Shown piece by piece: positions 25,523 to 37,153 of a DNA stretch of 64,000 bases (the stretch's first letter is position 1; each line of letters begins with the position of its first letter). The DNA lies in NCBI GenBank assembly GCA_024704175.1, contig CP085629.1:5642001-5706000 (forward strand), in the 5' to 3' direction. The notes beneath the pieces are model-generated. The model searched no databases. It worked only from the letters and a program-made list of their open reading frames with translations, and had not been told where the DNA came from. Both the position numbers and the translations under genes were made by a program. This DNA comes from Paenibacillus sp. P25. Its GTDB lineage: Bacteria > Bacillota > Bacilli > Paenibacillales > NBRC-103111.

Positions 25523-27391
25523 TGTTCGCGCTGAACGCTTTGCTTCTGGCGGGCATCCTCATTGCGATCGGCGTCTTGCTCTATTTGCGCATGAGCCGCC
25601 GCTTGCCGGAGCGACCGGACGAAAAGCCGGTCTATACGCTGGAAGCAATGACCGCGTTTGTGAAAGTGGCGCTGCACGAGATGACGAGCAGCAACCTGAT
25701 CGACTTCGGCTTGTCGGAAGAAGAATACCGGCGCCGCAAAAACAAGCGGGCAGAACTGAAGAAGGCGGCCGCGGGGCTGCACGTCCGGAGATTTGCGGGA
25801 CAAGGCGTATGTGAAGCAGGTAATCGCCGATTTGCTCGAACAGCGCTACAATCTGGACGACAATAACCTGAATCGCCTCCTGCCGTTTGACGACCCGCAG
25901 GCGCTCTCGCCGCAAGATCAGTTTGACATCCTGCTCTATCTGTTTAAGAAACAACATCGTTTGAGAGCGCTGGACGAGCTGATCCACCAATACGAGCTGG
26001 ACCGCCCCAAACGGAGCATGGAAGACGAAGAGACCGAGTCGTACCGGATTACCGCCGACGAAATCCGCGACATCTACAAGCGGGAAGCGCGCAAGCTGTC
26101 TGCCGAGGACAAAACGCAGATCGTTGTGCAACGGATCTACCAGCATTACAAAGGGTTTAGCGTCATCGACGAAATCCGCGACATGAAAATCGACGGCGTA
26201 TCGGGCGGCGTCTCCGGCATCCCGCCTTCGATGTGGGAAGGCGAATGGAGCCTGGAGGAAGAAGCGAAGCTGCGCGGGGTGCCGAGGTCGCATGACAGCG
26301 TGTGGCTGTTTTATAAAGGGAAATCCATTCATTTGAGCTTTCTGTCTTTCGGTTCGGAGCAAGAGCTAAGGCGCGTGTGCCAGAACGTGTACAAACATAA
26401 TTTCCCCGGTCAGTTGTCCGAGGCGAACGGTTATAAGGTGAACGAAATGGCCGATGGCTCCCGCGTCGTCGTGCTGCGCCCCCGGTTCAGCGAATCGTGG
26501 GCTTTTTTTGTGCGCAAATTCGATGTGCAAAACGCCACGCTCGAACAATTGATCCAGGATGACAACGCTGAGCTTCCCATTGGGCTGATCCGATACCTCG
26601 TTATGGGAGAACGCATCACGGCCATCACCGGCGCGCAGGGCAGCGGCAAAACGACGCTCTTGATGGCGATGGTGCGCTACATTCCGGCCATCTTGCCGAT
26701 CCGGGTGCAGGAAATGAGCTTTGAGCTTCAGCTTCGGAAAATATACCGGGAACGCAACATTTTAAGCTTGCGGGAAACGGAAACGATCTCCGGGCAGGAC
26801 GGTCTGGACATCCAGAAAAAAACGGACGGCTCGGTCAATATTTTGGGAGAAGTGGCGACCGACCCGGTTGCCGCCTGGATGGTGCAGATGGCGCAGGTCG
26901 CTTCGCTGTTCACCTTGTTTACGCATCACGCCAAAACGTTCCGCGATCTCGTCTATTCGCTGCGCAACTCGCTGCTGAAGACAGGGGTGTTTACGAACGA
27001 AAAAGTGGCCGAGCAGCAGGTCGTCAGCGTCATCAACTTCGACATTCACCTCAGGCGGGACGCGGACGGACATCGCTACATCGAACGAATTTCCGAATGC
27101 GTCCCGGTGGAGCAGGAAGCGAGCTACCCGGAGACGTTCCGCCACAAAACGACGACCGAGGAGAAAATGACGGCGTTCATGGAGACGATGCTGGAATATT
27201 TCCGCCGTTCGACGGACCGACCGCTTTACGTCGCGCGGAACGTCATCGAATTCCGAGATGGACGCTATGTCGCCGTTCATCCGTTGTCCGAGCGAAGCCG
27301 CAAGGAAATCGCCGCATGCCTCGCCGGGCCGGACCAGGCGGCGTTCGAAGCGTTTTTGGCGGTTTATTGGGGGGATGGCGATGAAACTTGA
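25519..27391 (+). pseudogene. tadA: Membrane-anchored TadA/CpaF secretion ATPase, one frameshift
   Basis: The N-terminal part (25519 on) has a membrane helix (residues 3-23), unusual for TadA, then a helical linker. The frame changes at about 25765-25775 in the GCGGCCGCGGGG stretch, continuing as GCTSGDLRDKAYVKQVIADL. The ATPase domain has Walker A GAQGSGKTTLLMAM, and the Asp-box and His-box region runs up to ATDPVAAWMVQMAQ and LFTHHAKTFRDLV. It powers assembly of Tad pili. It overlaps the upstream gene by 4 bases and the TadB-TadC gene by 11. Confidence 0.85.
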
Positions 27392-29449
27392 ATGGCTGTC
27401 CCTGTTGCTGGGCGCAGCGACGATGCTGTTCCTCGCGATGGTGGCGGCGTTTCAATGGGTATCCCGCCACGGTTCGGACGTGGAGGCTGTTCGGCGGTAT
27501 GAAGCGCTGCGAAAGCCGGGCAAAGCGCATAAGAAGCAAGCGCTGCATAGCGTCATGCAGCAGTTGTATCGCCTATGCGAACGTGTGCCGATCCTGCGCG
27601 CTTATTTGCACCAACTTCGCAAACGAATGACCATTCTCCAGCTTGGCGACGAATGGAAGCTGCGGCTGGAGACGATGAAGACGGCGCTCCTCATATGGGG
27701 CGTGCTGCTCGCGGCGGCTGTTCCGCTGGCGCTCGGCGTGCGCGACCCGGCCACGCTCGGCATGATTGGCATCGGCTTCTGGGTTGGCCACGGGATCTTT
27801 TCGGACAACCTGGTCCATCGGCTGGAGACGCGGTCGCTACGGCAACTCCGGCATTTTTTTCGGATGTGCGTCATCATTATCATCGTCATGGCATGGTGGA
27901 AGAAGCCGTTTATGAAGCGGCGGACGGCGCGCCGTATGAGATGGCGCTGCATGGCCACGAAATATACGAAGTGCTCACGGCAAGCGACGCCGAGCAGCGG
28001 CTGGCGCAGTATATCGAGAGCGCGCCGAACCGCTATTTGCAGGGCTTGGCCGGGCTGTCGCATCTGGTGAAGGAATACGGCGACAAACGAACCGCAACCG
28101 GTTCCGTCTACTTGAAGGCGCTCGGGAAGCTTGCGACCGAACTGAATCTGGAACTGCTGCGCCGCGAGCGCCTCAGTTTCCTGTTGCAAGGACTGACCGC
28201 CATCGCGCTGTTGCCGCCGCTGTTTACCCGGCCGATCGAAGCTTGGGCCAGCCATTACTTTCCGGCCATGGACGCCTTTTATGCGAGTACGACCGGCTGG
28301 ATCGTGAAAATCGGCCTGATGGCGGTCGTATGGCTGTCCTACGTTCTGCTGCGGAACATTCAGGAACTGGACGCGAGTCCAAAACCAACCGGCCGAAAAA
28401 GATGGGAGAAACGGGTTTACGAATGGCCATGGATGCGTTGGCTTGTGCATCGCTTAGGCCCCGCCCCCGGTTCCCGGGAAGCTGACCGCATGGTCAAGCT
28501 GCTTAAAGACACCGCATCGCCGCTTCGTCTGGAATGGCTCAATGTGCAGCGCATTGTGGCGGGTGGCATGGCTTTTCTGGCTGTGCTCGGGATGTTTATG
28601 GCGCTTCATGCCGCAAGCCGGCATCAAATCCTGTATGCGCCGGTAAAGCCGGGCATCCTGTTCGGCCAACTTTCGCCGGAGGAGGAAGCCAAGGCGCGCG
28701 AGGAGGCGGCGCTCGATCGCCGCATCATCGATCGCGTAAAGGAGGTGAAGCATCGCACCGAAGAAACGGTGATGGCCCTGCTCCGCAGCGAATCGCCAGC
28801 AACAAACAAGGACGATCAGCTTCGCGCCGCGGCTCGGCGTATTATGGGCAAGCTCACGAAGCTGGACAATCAGTATGTGAAGTGGTGGGAAGCGCTCCTC
28901 GCCGCTCTCGCGGGATGGGGCGGCTACGCCATGCCGGTTGGCGTTCGATTGTTCCAGCGGCGCATGCGGCAGATGGAGATGAAGCATGAAGTGGATCAAC
29001 TGCATGCCGTCATCGCCATGCTGGCGGATATGGACCGGATGTCGGTCGAGCATCTGCTCATCTGGATCGAACAGTTTGCCCGCGTGTTCAAGGAACCGCT
29101 GCAAACCTGCTTGCTCCATTTCGAACAGGGCGCGGATCAGGCGCTGGCGCAGCTGAAAGAGGATGCGCCGTTTGTGCCGTTCGTCCGCACGGTGGAAAAG
29201 CTGGAACTGGCGGCGCAAAGTTTGCCGATTCGGGAAGCGTTCGACGACCTGGAGTCGGAACAGGCTTACGCGCAGGAGCAGCGTAAACAGGAGTACGAGC
29301 AATTGATCGAGCAAAAGGCAGGCTGGGGAAAATGGATCGGGTTTGCGCCGATGATGGCCCTCATTTTCGGCTATCTGGTCATTCCTCTCGTCATCGTCAG
29401 CTTGCACCAGATGTCCATTTACTACGAACAGCTTCAGCGCATTCAGTAA
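27381..29449 (+). pseudogene. Fused TadB-TadC (two type II secretion F domains), one frameshift
   Basis: A membrane protein of about 690 residues. The frame breaks in the T run at 27854-27860; adding one T gives RHFFSDVRHHYHRHGMVEEA and restores the frame. The first F domain (GMVEEAVYEAADGAPYEMAL to SFLLQGLTAIALLP) and the second (HAVIAMLADMDRMSVEHLL to MMALIFGYLVIPLVIV) are each flanked by membrane helices, with at least six in all. Tad systems usually have separate tadB and tadC genes; here both are in one chain. It forms the inner-membrane platform for the pilin subunits. Confidence 0.8.
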
Positions 29450-29524
29450 ACGGACATGTTGCGGCGCTTTCCAAATGGGAAGTGACTTTTTATTTCGAAT
29501 TTCATTTGAAGGAGAGATCGGTTC

Positions 29525-30004
29525 ATGTCCAACGCGCAAAAAGCACTCGTGATGGCGGCAGGCATTTTTCTTGCCATCGCGCTCATTACCCTCGCCGTCG
29601 TATTGTTTATTTCCGCGCAAGACTCCACCAAGGCGGCGCAAAGCAATTTCAGCAATATCCAGACGGAGCTGTCGCAAACGGCGTTTACGGTGTACGACAA
29701 CACGACGCTGTCGGGCAGTCAGGTGGTCAACGCGCTGCGCAAGTTCAGTGATAAAGAAGAGTTCGGCATCCAGATTGTAACCGGGAAAAATCCGGCGGGT
29801 CAGTGGTATGGCAAGGTGATCAACACGGGTGTTCCGATCGACAGCGTGACTTACGGCTCAGTGGTTGGTGAAGCGCCGGGGCAACTGAGCCATGCGCTCG
29901 ATGAAGCGAATATCAACTACGTCAATCCGAGCGGCAAATTTCGGGCGCAACTGGTGCATGACAGAAGCAACGTCATTCGCGGCATTGTGTTTCGGCAGCA
30001 GTAA
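29525..30004 (+). CDS. Pilin-like membrane protein (major subunit candidate)
   Basis: A 159-residue protein with an N-terminal hydrophobic helix (ALVMAAGIFLAIALITLAVV) after seven residues, and no classical signal peptidase site, as in class III pilins. The rest is a small soluble domain with repeated short helices and strands. It sits right after TadB-TadC and directly before a strong hairpin, which fits a highly expressed major pilin. No prepilin peptidase gene is present in the window. Confidence 0.65.
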   Translation: MSNAQKALVMAAGIFLAIALITLAVVLFISAQDSTKAAQSNFSNIQTELSQTAFTVYDNTTLSGSQVVNALRKFSDKEEFGIQIVTGKNPAGQWYGKVINTGVPIDSVTYGSVVGEAPGQLSHALDEANINYVNPSGKFRAQLVHDRSNVIRGIVFRQQ

Positions 30005-30023
30005 GCGTCCGTACTGACATCAC

Positions 30024-30070
30024 AACGCTGATGGGGCGTCCTTTCGGGTATAGACGGACGCCCCGGCGTT
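30024..30070 (+). terminator. Intercistronic hairpin after the first pilin gene
   Basis: GGGGCGTCC (30033-30041) pairs with GGACGCCCC (30056-30064), with AACGC/GCGTT outside it. It has a short T tail and could reduce read-through to the minor pilin genes. Confidence 0.6.
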
Positions 30071-30086
30071 TTCAAGGAGGAAGCCG

Positions 30087-30476
30087 ATGGAACATGCCCC
30101 CAGAACGATGCTGGAAATGAGTGTGGCCTGTCTTCTCTTTCTGATGGCCGTAACGAGCGGACTGCTGCTCTTTCAAACCGGGGCCGCGCTGAACGCCACC
30201 GCCTATGTGTCGGGAAAGTCGCTGGATCGCAACGTGCAGATGGCGTTTTCGCCGATTGCCGGCGACGGCACCGTATCCGGCGCAGAGGTAGCGCAATCCG
30301 TTGCCCGGTTGGAGACGGGAGACGCGGAAATTGTGGTGGACGGCGTTCGATACGCGCCGCCGGTCGATCGGGACCCGTTCGTCCCCGCCGGCATTCGCCT
30401 GAATGCCCGGTATACGGCAGTCACCCAGCGGGATGCGTCCGGGCGGTCGCTGCGCCTCATTTTCGCTTTACGCTAA
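30087..30476 (+). CDS. Minor pilin-like protein
   Basis: A 129-residue protein with one N-terminal membrane helix (LEMSVACLLFLMAVTSGLLL) and a soluble domain of strands ending in LRLIFALR. AAGGAGG precedes the ATG. Its position between two other pilin-like genes suggests a minor pilin or pseudopilin. Confidence 0.6.
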   Translation: MEHAPRTMLEMSVACLLFLMAVTSGLLLFQTGAALNATAYVSGKSLDRNVQMAFSPIAGDGTVSGAEVAQSVARLETGDAEIVVDGVRYAPPVDRDPFVPAGIRLNARYTAVTQRDASGRSLRLIFALR

Positions 30477-30486
30477 GGAGAATGCC

Positions 30487-31039
30487 ATGAACAGTTTCTC
30501 GAAAGTTTTCGCGGTGCTCATTGCCGTTCTTTTGCTCTACCTCTACCCTATTTCCGCATGACCTTCGACCAGCAGGACGATATTTCGGAACTGGTCGTAT
30601 TGAAAGCGACGACAACGTTTGTGGATGCGGTGCGGGACAAGGGCTTTGTGTCGCCGAGCATGTATACGGACTTTATGGAGGCGATTGCGGCAACGGGCAA
30701 CACCTTCGATGTGCAAATGGAACACGGAAGCAAAAAGTACGTGCCGGTTTACGACGACCCGACAAGGCCGGATACGTTTCGGGGCAGCTACGAAGTGCAC
30801 TACGACCTATTTTACAACGCGCAGATTTTGCCTGTTCTCTTCCCGAACAGCGCGGCCGCAAAAGACGATCCGGCGAGACGCTACAAGGTCTGCGGGTCGG
30901 CGATACATTTGCGGTCACGGTTAAAAATACGAACCGGACTCCCGGCACGATCCTGTTCGATTTTCTGAACCAGGCCATCAGTCCGAACGAAAAAATCTTC
31001 ATTCCTTACGGCGGGGTGGTGCGCAATGAGGCTGATTGA
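30487..31039 (+). pseudogene. Minor pilin-like membrane protein, two frameshifts
   Basis: Starts MNSFSKVFAVLIAVLLLYLYPISA (a membrane anchor), then shifts frame near 30551 to FDQQDDISELVVLKATTTFV and again near 30888 to LRVGDTFAVTVKNTNRTPG. The repaired protein has about 184 residues, one anchor and an exported domain. It ends inside the start of the next gene (14-base overlap), indicating translational coupling. Confidence 0.65.
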
Positions 31040-32009
31040 ATGGGCCATTGTCGGAGCGCTTATTTTTCTGCCGTTTGCGACCGTGAATCGCATCGAGGTC
31101 GAAACGCAGCGGAAGGCGCTACTCACCGAGCTGCGCTATAACGCCGCGCTGGATGCCGCGGTGGATGACGCAGCGCGGATGTTGACCGTCAATGCGAATC
31201 AGCGGCGGGAGACGCAATACGAATCGGCCAAGCGGGTGGCGCTGAACAAGGACGAGGCGATTGCCGCTTTTTATCGGACGCTGTACGCAAGCTTCGGCAT
31301 TGCCGACGATCCCGTTGCGCAAGGCGTACTGGGTCGGTATATCCCGGCTATTGCGGTGATTGGTTACGACGGTTTCTACGTCTATGCCGAGGAGGAGTGG
31401 ACGGGAGCCGACGGGAGCACGGAACGAAAACCGGTTTGGGGAGCAAAGAGGCCGTATGCCTACGCCGATTCATCGGGCAACAGCCTTTCGTTCACGCTGG
31501 ACGATTTCGTCCTCGCTTACGATGCGGGCAGCCGGAGCTGGCACGAAGGCTTGCGGGCCGACGTCGGGCAGCAGACGAATATTGCGCTATTAAAGGATGC
31601 GGAGCGATTTGAGCAGGTGCGCCGGAGCACCATCGTCCGCGCAATTGAAGACGAACTCGCCTACCGGATCAATAAACACAACGAATCGGTTTCCCGATAC
31701 GGCTTTTCTTACACCTTCATGCTGCCGACCATTTCGCAGGAGGAATGGCACAATACCGTGAATGATGTCGGGGTGCTTGCCTTTATCCAAGGCATTCCGA
31801 TGGGAGGCAAGTTTTACAACCATTATGCGCTCGGCGGAAGCCGCGTGCTCAAGAAGCCGGAGATTGTCGGGGCCAGGAAAGGAAGCATGAAGGTGTATTA
31901 TCGCAGCACATGCGGCTTTGCTTATCCGGTGGAAGAGACGTTTTCCAGCGAACAAGCGGCCGCGCAAAAAGGCTATATGCCGCTGGACTGTCCGGTCCCG
32001 CCATCTTAA
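31026..32009 (+). CDS. Tad-module exported membrane protein
   Basis: A 327-residue protein with an N-terminal membrane segment (AIVGALIFLPFATVNRIEVET) and a large exported alpha/beta domain. The hydrophobic stretch is followed by a charged helix (RKALLTELRYNAALDAAVDDAA), as in pilin-like or TadE-like proteins. I recognise no known domain. It ends 115 bases before a stalk-domain gene and is probably part of the surface structure. Confidence 0.6.
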   Translation: MRLIEWAIVGALIFLPFATVNRIEVETQRKALLTELRYNAALDAAVDDAARMLTVNANQRRETQYESAKRVALNKDEAIAAFYRTLYASFGIADDPVAQGVLGRYIPAIAVIGYDGFYVYAEEEWTGADGSTERKPVWGAKRPYAYADSSGNSLSFTLDDFVLAYDAGSRSWHEGLRADVGQQTNIALLKDAERFEQVRRSTIVRAIEDELAYRINKHNESVSRYGFSYTFMLPTISQEEWHNTVNDVGVLAFIQGIPMGGKFYNHYALGGSRVLKKPEIVGARKGSMKVYYRSTCGFAYPVEETFSSEQAAAQKGYMPLDCPVPPS

Positions 32010-32124
32010 CGAGACGGCGGTGATTTCGGAAAGTGGACACGCCGTCAGATCGGCTCTATGATGAACCTGACAGTAGAAATCTTCCAAACTTGTCATGACC
32101 CCTATTAAGAGAGGAGCGAATGGC

Positions 32125-33230
32125 GTGAGAAAATGGGTAATTGCAGGACTTGTCGCCGCGATGATTTGCAGCCCGTTCACCGTAACGGCAAGCGCGGCGA
32201 GCAACTCTCCATCCTTTGTCGGCGTCGTCATGGACGGACAAAAATCTGGTTTCCCGATGCGCAAGCATTTGTCGATGAAAACAACCGGACGCTCGTGCCG
32301 GTTCGATTCATCGCGGAACAGATGGGCGCGAAAGTTGGATGGGAGCCCAAAACCATGACCGTTCCGATTGAGCGGGACGACCTGCATATTGTGCTTACGA
32401 TCGGCGATAGCACGGCGCTCGTCAACGGTAAAGAAGTGGTCTTCGATTCGAAGGCGATCACCAGCGGCGGCCGGACGTTTGTCCCGCTGCGTTTTGTCAG
32501 CGAAGCGCTGGGGGCGAAAGTGAATTGGGATAGCCCGACATCGACCGTATTTATTTCCATACAAGAAGACGCCAATGCAAAGTACGATGAATGGGGCCGC
32601 CTGATTCGCACAACCCATTTGCCGAAGAACGCGAAAGATTACCCGTACATTCTGGCCGATGTGCCGAATGAAGCCTATGAAATGGCCTATCCCTACTCGC
32701 ATCCTACGGACAGCAAGGTTTCTTCGGTGCTCTATTCGACCATGCCGGAATTCAATAAGAAAAACGTGGATATATGGATGAACCGGCTGAAAACGTTCGG
32801 CGCGTTGTGGCTGAATGTGGATTACAACACGATCGACGATTCGTGGGCGCAGGCGGTATTCGCCACGAAAGTGCAAAGCTCCAATGCGGAATTGAAATAT
32901 ATCCGGCGGTATGTGGAGTGGGTGAAAGAAAACAAGATTCAGATCGAAGGATACCTTGATCCCGAGCCTTCCATGATCTATCGGAACGGATTCGGCGATA
33001 ATTATATCCGATCCAAATTCAGGATTAAATTTGTTTCGTTTAAGGAAAGTAAAGACTTGCTCTATGATGAAAGGTTCCCTAACCAACAATCTTTGGAAAA
33101 AGGAATTTGGTATGAAGGCTACACCGATATCTCGATGTCCACGAATGTGGGAGGCGATTGGGGGCCAACGTTGAAAGTAAGTCCGAGCGCTAGTTTATTC
33201 TACAACCATACGATTAAAAGGATGGAGTAG
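32125..33230 (+). pseudogene. Secreted stalk-domain protein, one frameshift
   Basis: GTG 32125 has GAGAGGAGC upstream and gives a signal peptide (VRKWVIAGLVAAMI up to TASAA). The frame breaks in the A run at about 32239-32243: adding one A gives DGQKIWFPDAQAFVDENNR. The stalk domain shows LVPVRFIAEQMGAKVGW and FVPLRFVSEALGAKVNW, the same fold as the 3950 protein. The C-terminal 180 residues are strand-rich, without recognisable catalysis. It probably forms part of the surface structure with the Tad pilins. Confidence 0.75.
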
Positions 33231-33234
33231 AGAT

Positions 33235-36200
33235 ATGAACAAATTGCATAAACGATTGTTGAGCATGCTCGCTGGCATGCTTATTTTTGTTTTTCTCCAT
33301 TCCAACCTCTGTTTTCGCGGGACCTCCCGATGTCAGAACTGAAAATGGCACCATTAAATTTAAGATCACCAGTACGGCTGCAACATCGTCCATTAAATAC
33401 AGAACCGTGGGGTGGACAGTGCGCCGTGACCAATTATGTTCGAATACGACGCCCAAGCAGTGCGGCGATCCGAGAAGCGGCCAACACGCTTCTTTTTTGG
33501 ACCAGCAAGTACGGCAAGTAGGACAGGAACCGAATCCGCCCATCCCCGGCCAGCCTGTCACGACCTATTACGAAGTCAGCGAGGCGCTCGTCACGGAAGG
33601 CATGTGGAAAGCGGGCATGGGCGACATCAAAGACAACGACGACTTATATTTGCATGCCATCATGGTGTCTATCGACGGAAACGGCAACGTGCGCAAAGGG
33701 CCATTTTATACGTTAGATGAGATCAAAAGGGCTGAACCTTGGGCGCATCCGGACGACTTGGACGATTATTTCGGCATTCATGTACCCTATCGAAGCGCGG
33801 AATTTCCCGTTGATGTCATTGCGAAAACCGTGAACGGAAAAGTCATAGAGCAACCGCAAGTTACGTTTCTAAAGGGCAAGTACAAAGTTGGGGAAACGAT
33901 CGATCATGAATTTCCTGAAACGATTGAGGACAACGGAAAAACGTATACGATCGTTCGCTCCTATTTATCGCCCAAGCAGGACCCGACGCGGAAAGACTGG
34001 CTGCAAGAAAATCCCGAAACGAATCCGAAGGTGCGAATGCGAAGCTTTACGGTGCATCTGGGCGGAACGGACGCGGTTGCCGAATATGCGGAGAACAATC
34101 CGGTGAAGGCCATCTATCAAAAAGAAGACGGCACCAGACTCAAAGAAGTGGACAAAGGCGTTTTCGCAACCGGCGAGGAAGCGAACCATACGTTCGAAGG
34201 ACAAATCACTTCCGGCGGTCAGACGTATGAGATCATCCGGTCTTACGTTACGAACAATAACAAACCCGACGAGAAGCTGTTCGTACTGGAAAAAGGCGAC
34301 CCCAAACTCAAAGAGCGTTCCATTTTGGTGGGATCGGGCGGCTCCAACTTTATCGGCATTTACAAAATTCCTTCCTCGGTAACGGTTACGTCCCGGATTG
34401 AAGCGCCGGAAACGGTCGATCAAATCGTGACTGAAGTGGACGGGGATTTTGTTTTTGAAGTCGAGTCGCTAAAGAATTTGAAGTCATACGAGATCACGGA
34501 TATTCGAAATGCCAGGCTCGTTCAAACGGGCGACAAAACCGGAAACCTCTCCGGCACGTCAACGAGTAAAACGATTCCGATCAAAATCCCGTTCACGTCC
34601 GGCGACAAAGTGAGCGTGCAAATCACCGTCGTTGTGAAGGATGTGGACGGCAATACGGGGGACTCGACATCCGATCATACGGTACGCAAAGGCGACGGCG
34701 ACGGAAAACCGCTAGCCCGGCGCTTCCCAGCAGGCCGAAGCGATGGAGCCAAGCGCTTCTGCTGTCATTCAGGCGGATGCGCGCGGCGCAGAAAAATTTG
34801 ATGTGCTGCAAGGCATTCCGACTTCAGAGAACCTGTATGTGAACGCTTTGGCCAAATCGTACTTGTATCGCAACACGTTCACGGAAACGACCGGCACGAA
34901 GCAATACCCGATTCAGGTGAGTAAAACATATACCCTCACCTGGACGGAGACGCGATCCGGCCCGCCCGATGCGGACGGGAATCCGACCACCATTACCGTT
35001 CCGCGTTCAGATACACAGACGGTCACCAAAAACTATTCGATTGAACGCAAGTACAGCTTCTGGACGATTCAAAATCTCGAAGTGTACGGCATTCAGAAGG
35101 CGATTGTCTCCAATTATGCGCTTCCGTCGGGAACGGTGACGCTGGAGCCGAATGGCTATGCGCCGCCAACCGTTTCCGCCGCGCATGATGCGTCGCTCAA
35201 CGCGCATATCATCGATCCGGTCTATTCGAATGTGACGCTTCCCGGACAAACGATTTCCGGCGGCTCCAGGCGGCCTTCCGTACCAAACGAGGACTGGACC
35301 AACGAGGCCGAGAAAGACATCGGCAAGATCAAGGTAAAAAACGACTCGTTCGTTTTTAACGGAAATACGATTATGGACAATCGAATCGTTGAGGAAAAAG
35401 GTCCGACGCCGGGGGCGATACCGGCCCCGCCAATGATTGGGCAAGATGTGCTGTACGGCTCTGGCTATGTCATTGATGCCGGAAAAACGAATAAAGCCAA
35501 TCAACCGAGCACCGGAACCATCTTTTATACACTGGTTAAGGGCATTGGCGGCGGAGAAAACAAGAGCTATCCGATCGGCGGCATCAATCCGGTGACGGTG
35601 CATACGCCGGTGGTGAACTACGCCTCGGTGTCGGACGATCAGGCCCACAACCAGAAAACGCAGCCGACTGCCGGGCGGTCGGCGCTCATTCTGGACCGGC
35701 CCTTCTCCGTGACGATTCCGACAAGCGGCCCGCACATGGACATCAAGGGCTACGGAAATCGGGATTATGCCAAGTATGTGAGGGACAAGCAGGTACGCTT
35801 TCCGTTCGATGTGTACAAAGCGGATCGCACGTCGTTCGTCCCCAAGGACACGTGGGTGTCCATCCCGGTCGGTCAGTTGCAGACGACCTTCTACTTGCCC
35901 GTTTGGGTGGACGAGGGCCATTACGACGTGTTATTCCGAACGTTTGCCGAGAATAGTCCGGCCTCCTTTACGTCCCAGATGAATGCCAATCTGGACTTGT
36001 CCAACCATGTGGTCCGCGCAGGTGGTTCCAGTGGAAGTGATCGGACGTCTCTATGATTTCCGCATCACCGACATTGCCGATTTTGCCTGGGAATCGGTGT
36101 TCCGAACCCAAAAGGGCAGCGCGACGCCGACAGGAAACGCCTACTGGGTCGGCACGAAAGGCATTGACGGCGCACCGCGCGGCAATACCCCTCCTTACGT

Positions 36201-37153
36201 GCTGCCGGTACGGCAAGGCAGTCACCCGGAGAGCGGCAAGAAAAATGTTGCGGTCAAAACGGGTTACCATGTCAAATTCGAAGTCATGACGAAAGGCAAC
36301 ATGTTCGGCTCGGGCGACGGCATCCTCATTACACCGACGTTTTATTTTGTGGACAGCAAGGGGAAGAACAGGCAGGAAGTCGATCTCTACTATCATTCAG
36401 GCAGTCGGCGGTTTATTCGTATCGGCTCCAGCGACGATGCGGAGAAACGGTATGTGACGCTCGACGCTCGCCTGCGCAATGTGCCGAAGCAGGAGTTGAC
36501 CGACACCGCCGCAACCCTTTGGTCGTTAAACGGTTCGCCCGGAGACAGGCAGACGTTTATCAATCAGTATATGAAGGATGCGCAGAAGCCGACGTATGTC
36601 GGCGGCTATGACATCATGCTGCTTCGCCGCCTCAGCTTCGGACGTTTGTTGGAAGCACGCAGGTGCCCTCCGGCATTGATGCGGCCCGCGCCAACGCTTC
36701 GGTTCAGCGGTGGCGGGGGACTACAGCTTGCCCGCCGCGCCGTACGTGGTGCCGAAAGGCTTCAATCTGGCCGAGTACGGCCGCACGCACCGGCTGGACG
36801 ACAATGCGCCCGTATTTCTGAAGGATGGGTACATCATCGTTAATTTCAACATCGAAACGATCCGCAATCAAGACTTGAACCACCCGCATCTGCAATACAA
36901 AAACGCGCCGCTGGACAATCAGTGGCGGATGGAAGGGTTTCAGCGCAACTTCGTCGATCCATACGGGGCAACGTTCTCCCTGCTGGACGGCGACGTCGTC
37001 TTTTATCATGCCAATTTGTCCAGCTACGACGATTATGGCACAGGGGAACCCATTAGAGGACACTTCTATACCAGCCGGGAGGAAAAAACATGTTGGAAAG
37101 ACTGCAAACGGCCGCTTCGGAGGACGCGGCCTATTTTTATTCCGCTTCGATAG
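33235..37153 (+). pseudogene. Giant secreted protein with MucBP-like repeats, about five frameshifts
   Basis: Starts at ATG 33235 with a signal peptide (MNKLHKRLLSMLAGMLIF... to SVFA) broken in the T runs near 33281-33295. Two repeats of about 80 residues follow, each with GKTYTIVRSYLSP- or GQTYEIIRSYVTN-type ends, like MucBP adhesin repeats. Further breaks lie near 34715, 36015, 36630 and 36714; each rejoins to protein-like sequence. The repaired length is about 1300 residues. No LPXTG anchor is visible at the end. It is best explained as an adhesin-like cargo of the Tad module. Confidence 0.65.

Noticed and set aside
27575..27860. Separate start of the second TadB-TadC frame at 27575
   Set aside because: The first 95 codons are out of frame with the conserved sequence; one T at 27854-27860 joins the two halves.
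34007..34423. Long minus-strand frames opposite the secreted and Tad genes
   Set aside because: They mirror the codon structure of the real plus-strand genes and have no ribosome binding sites.
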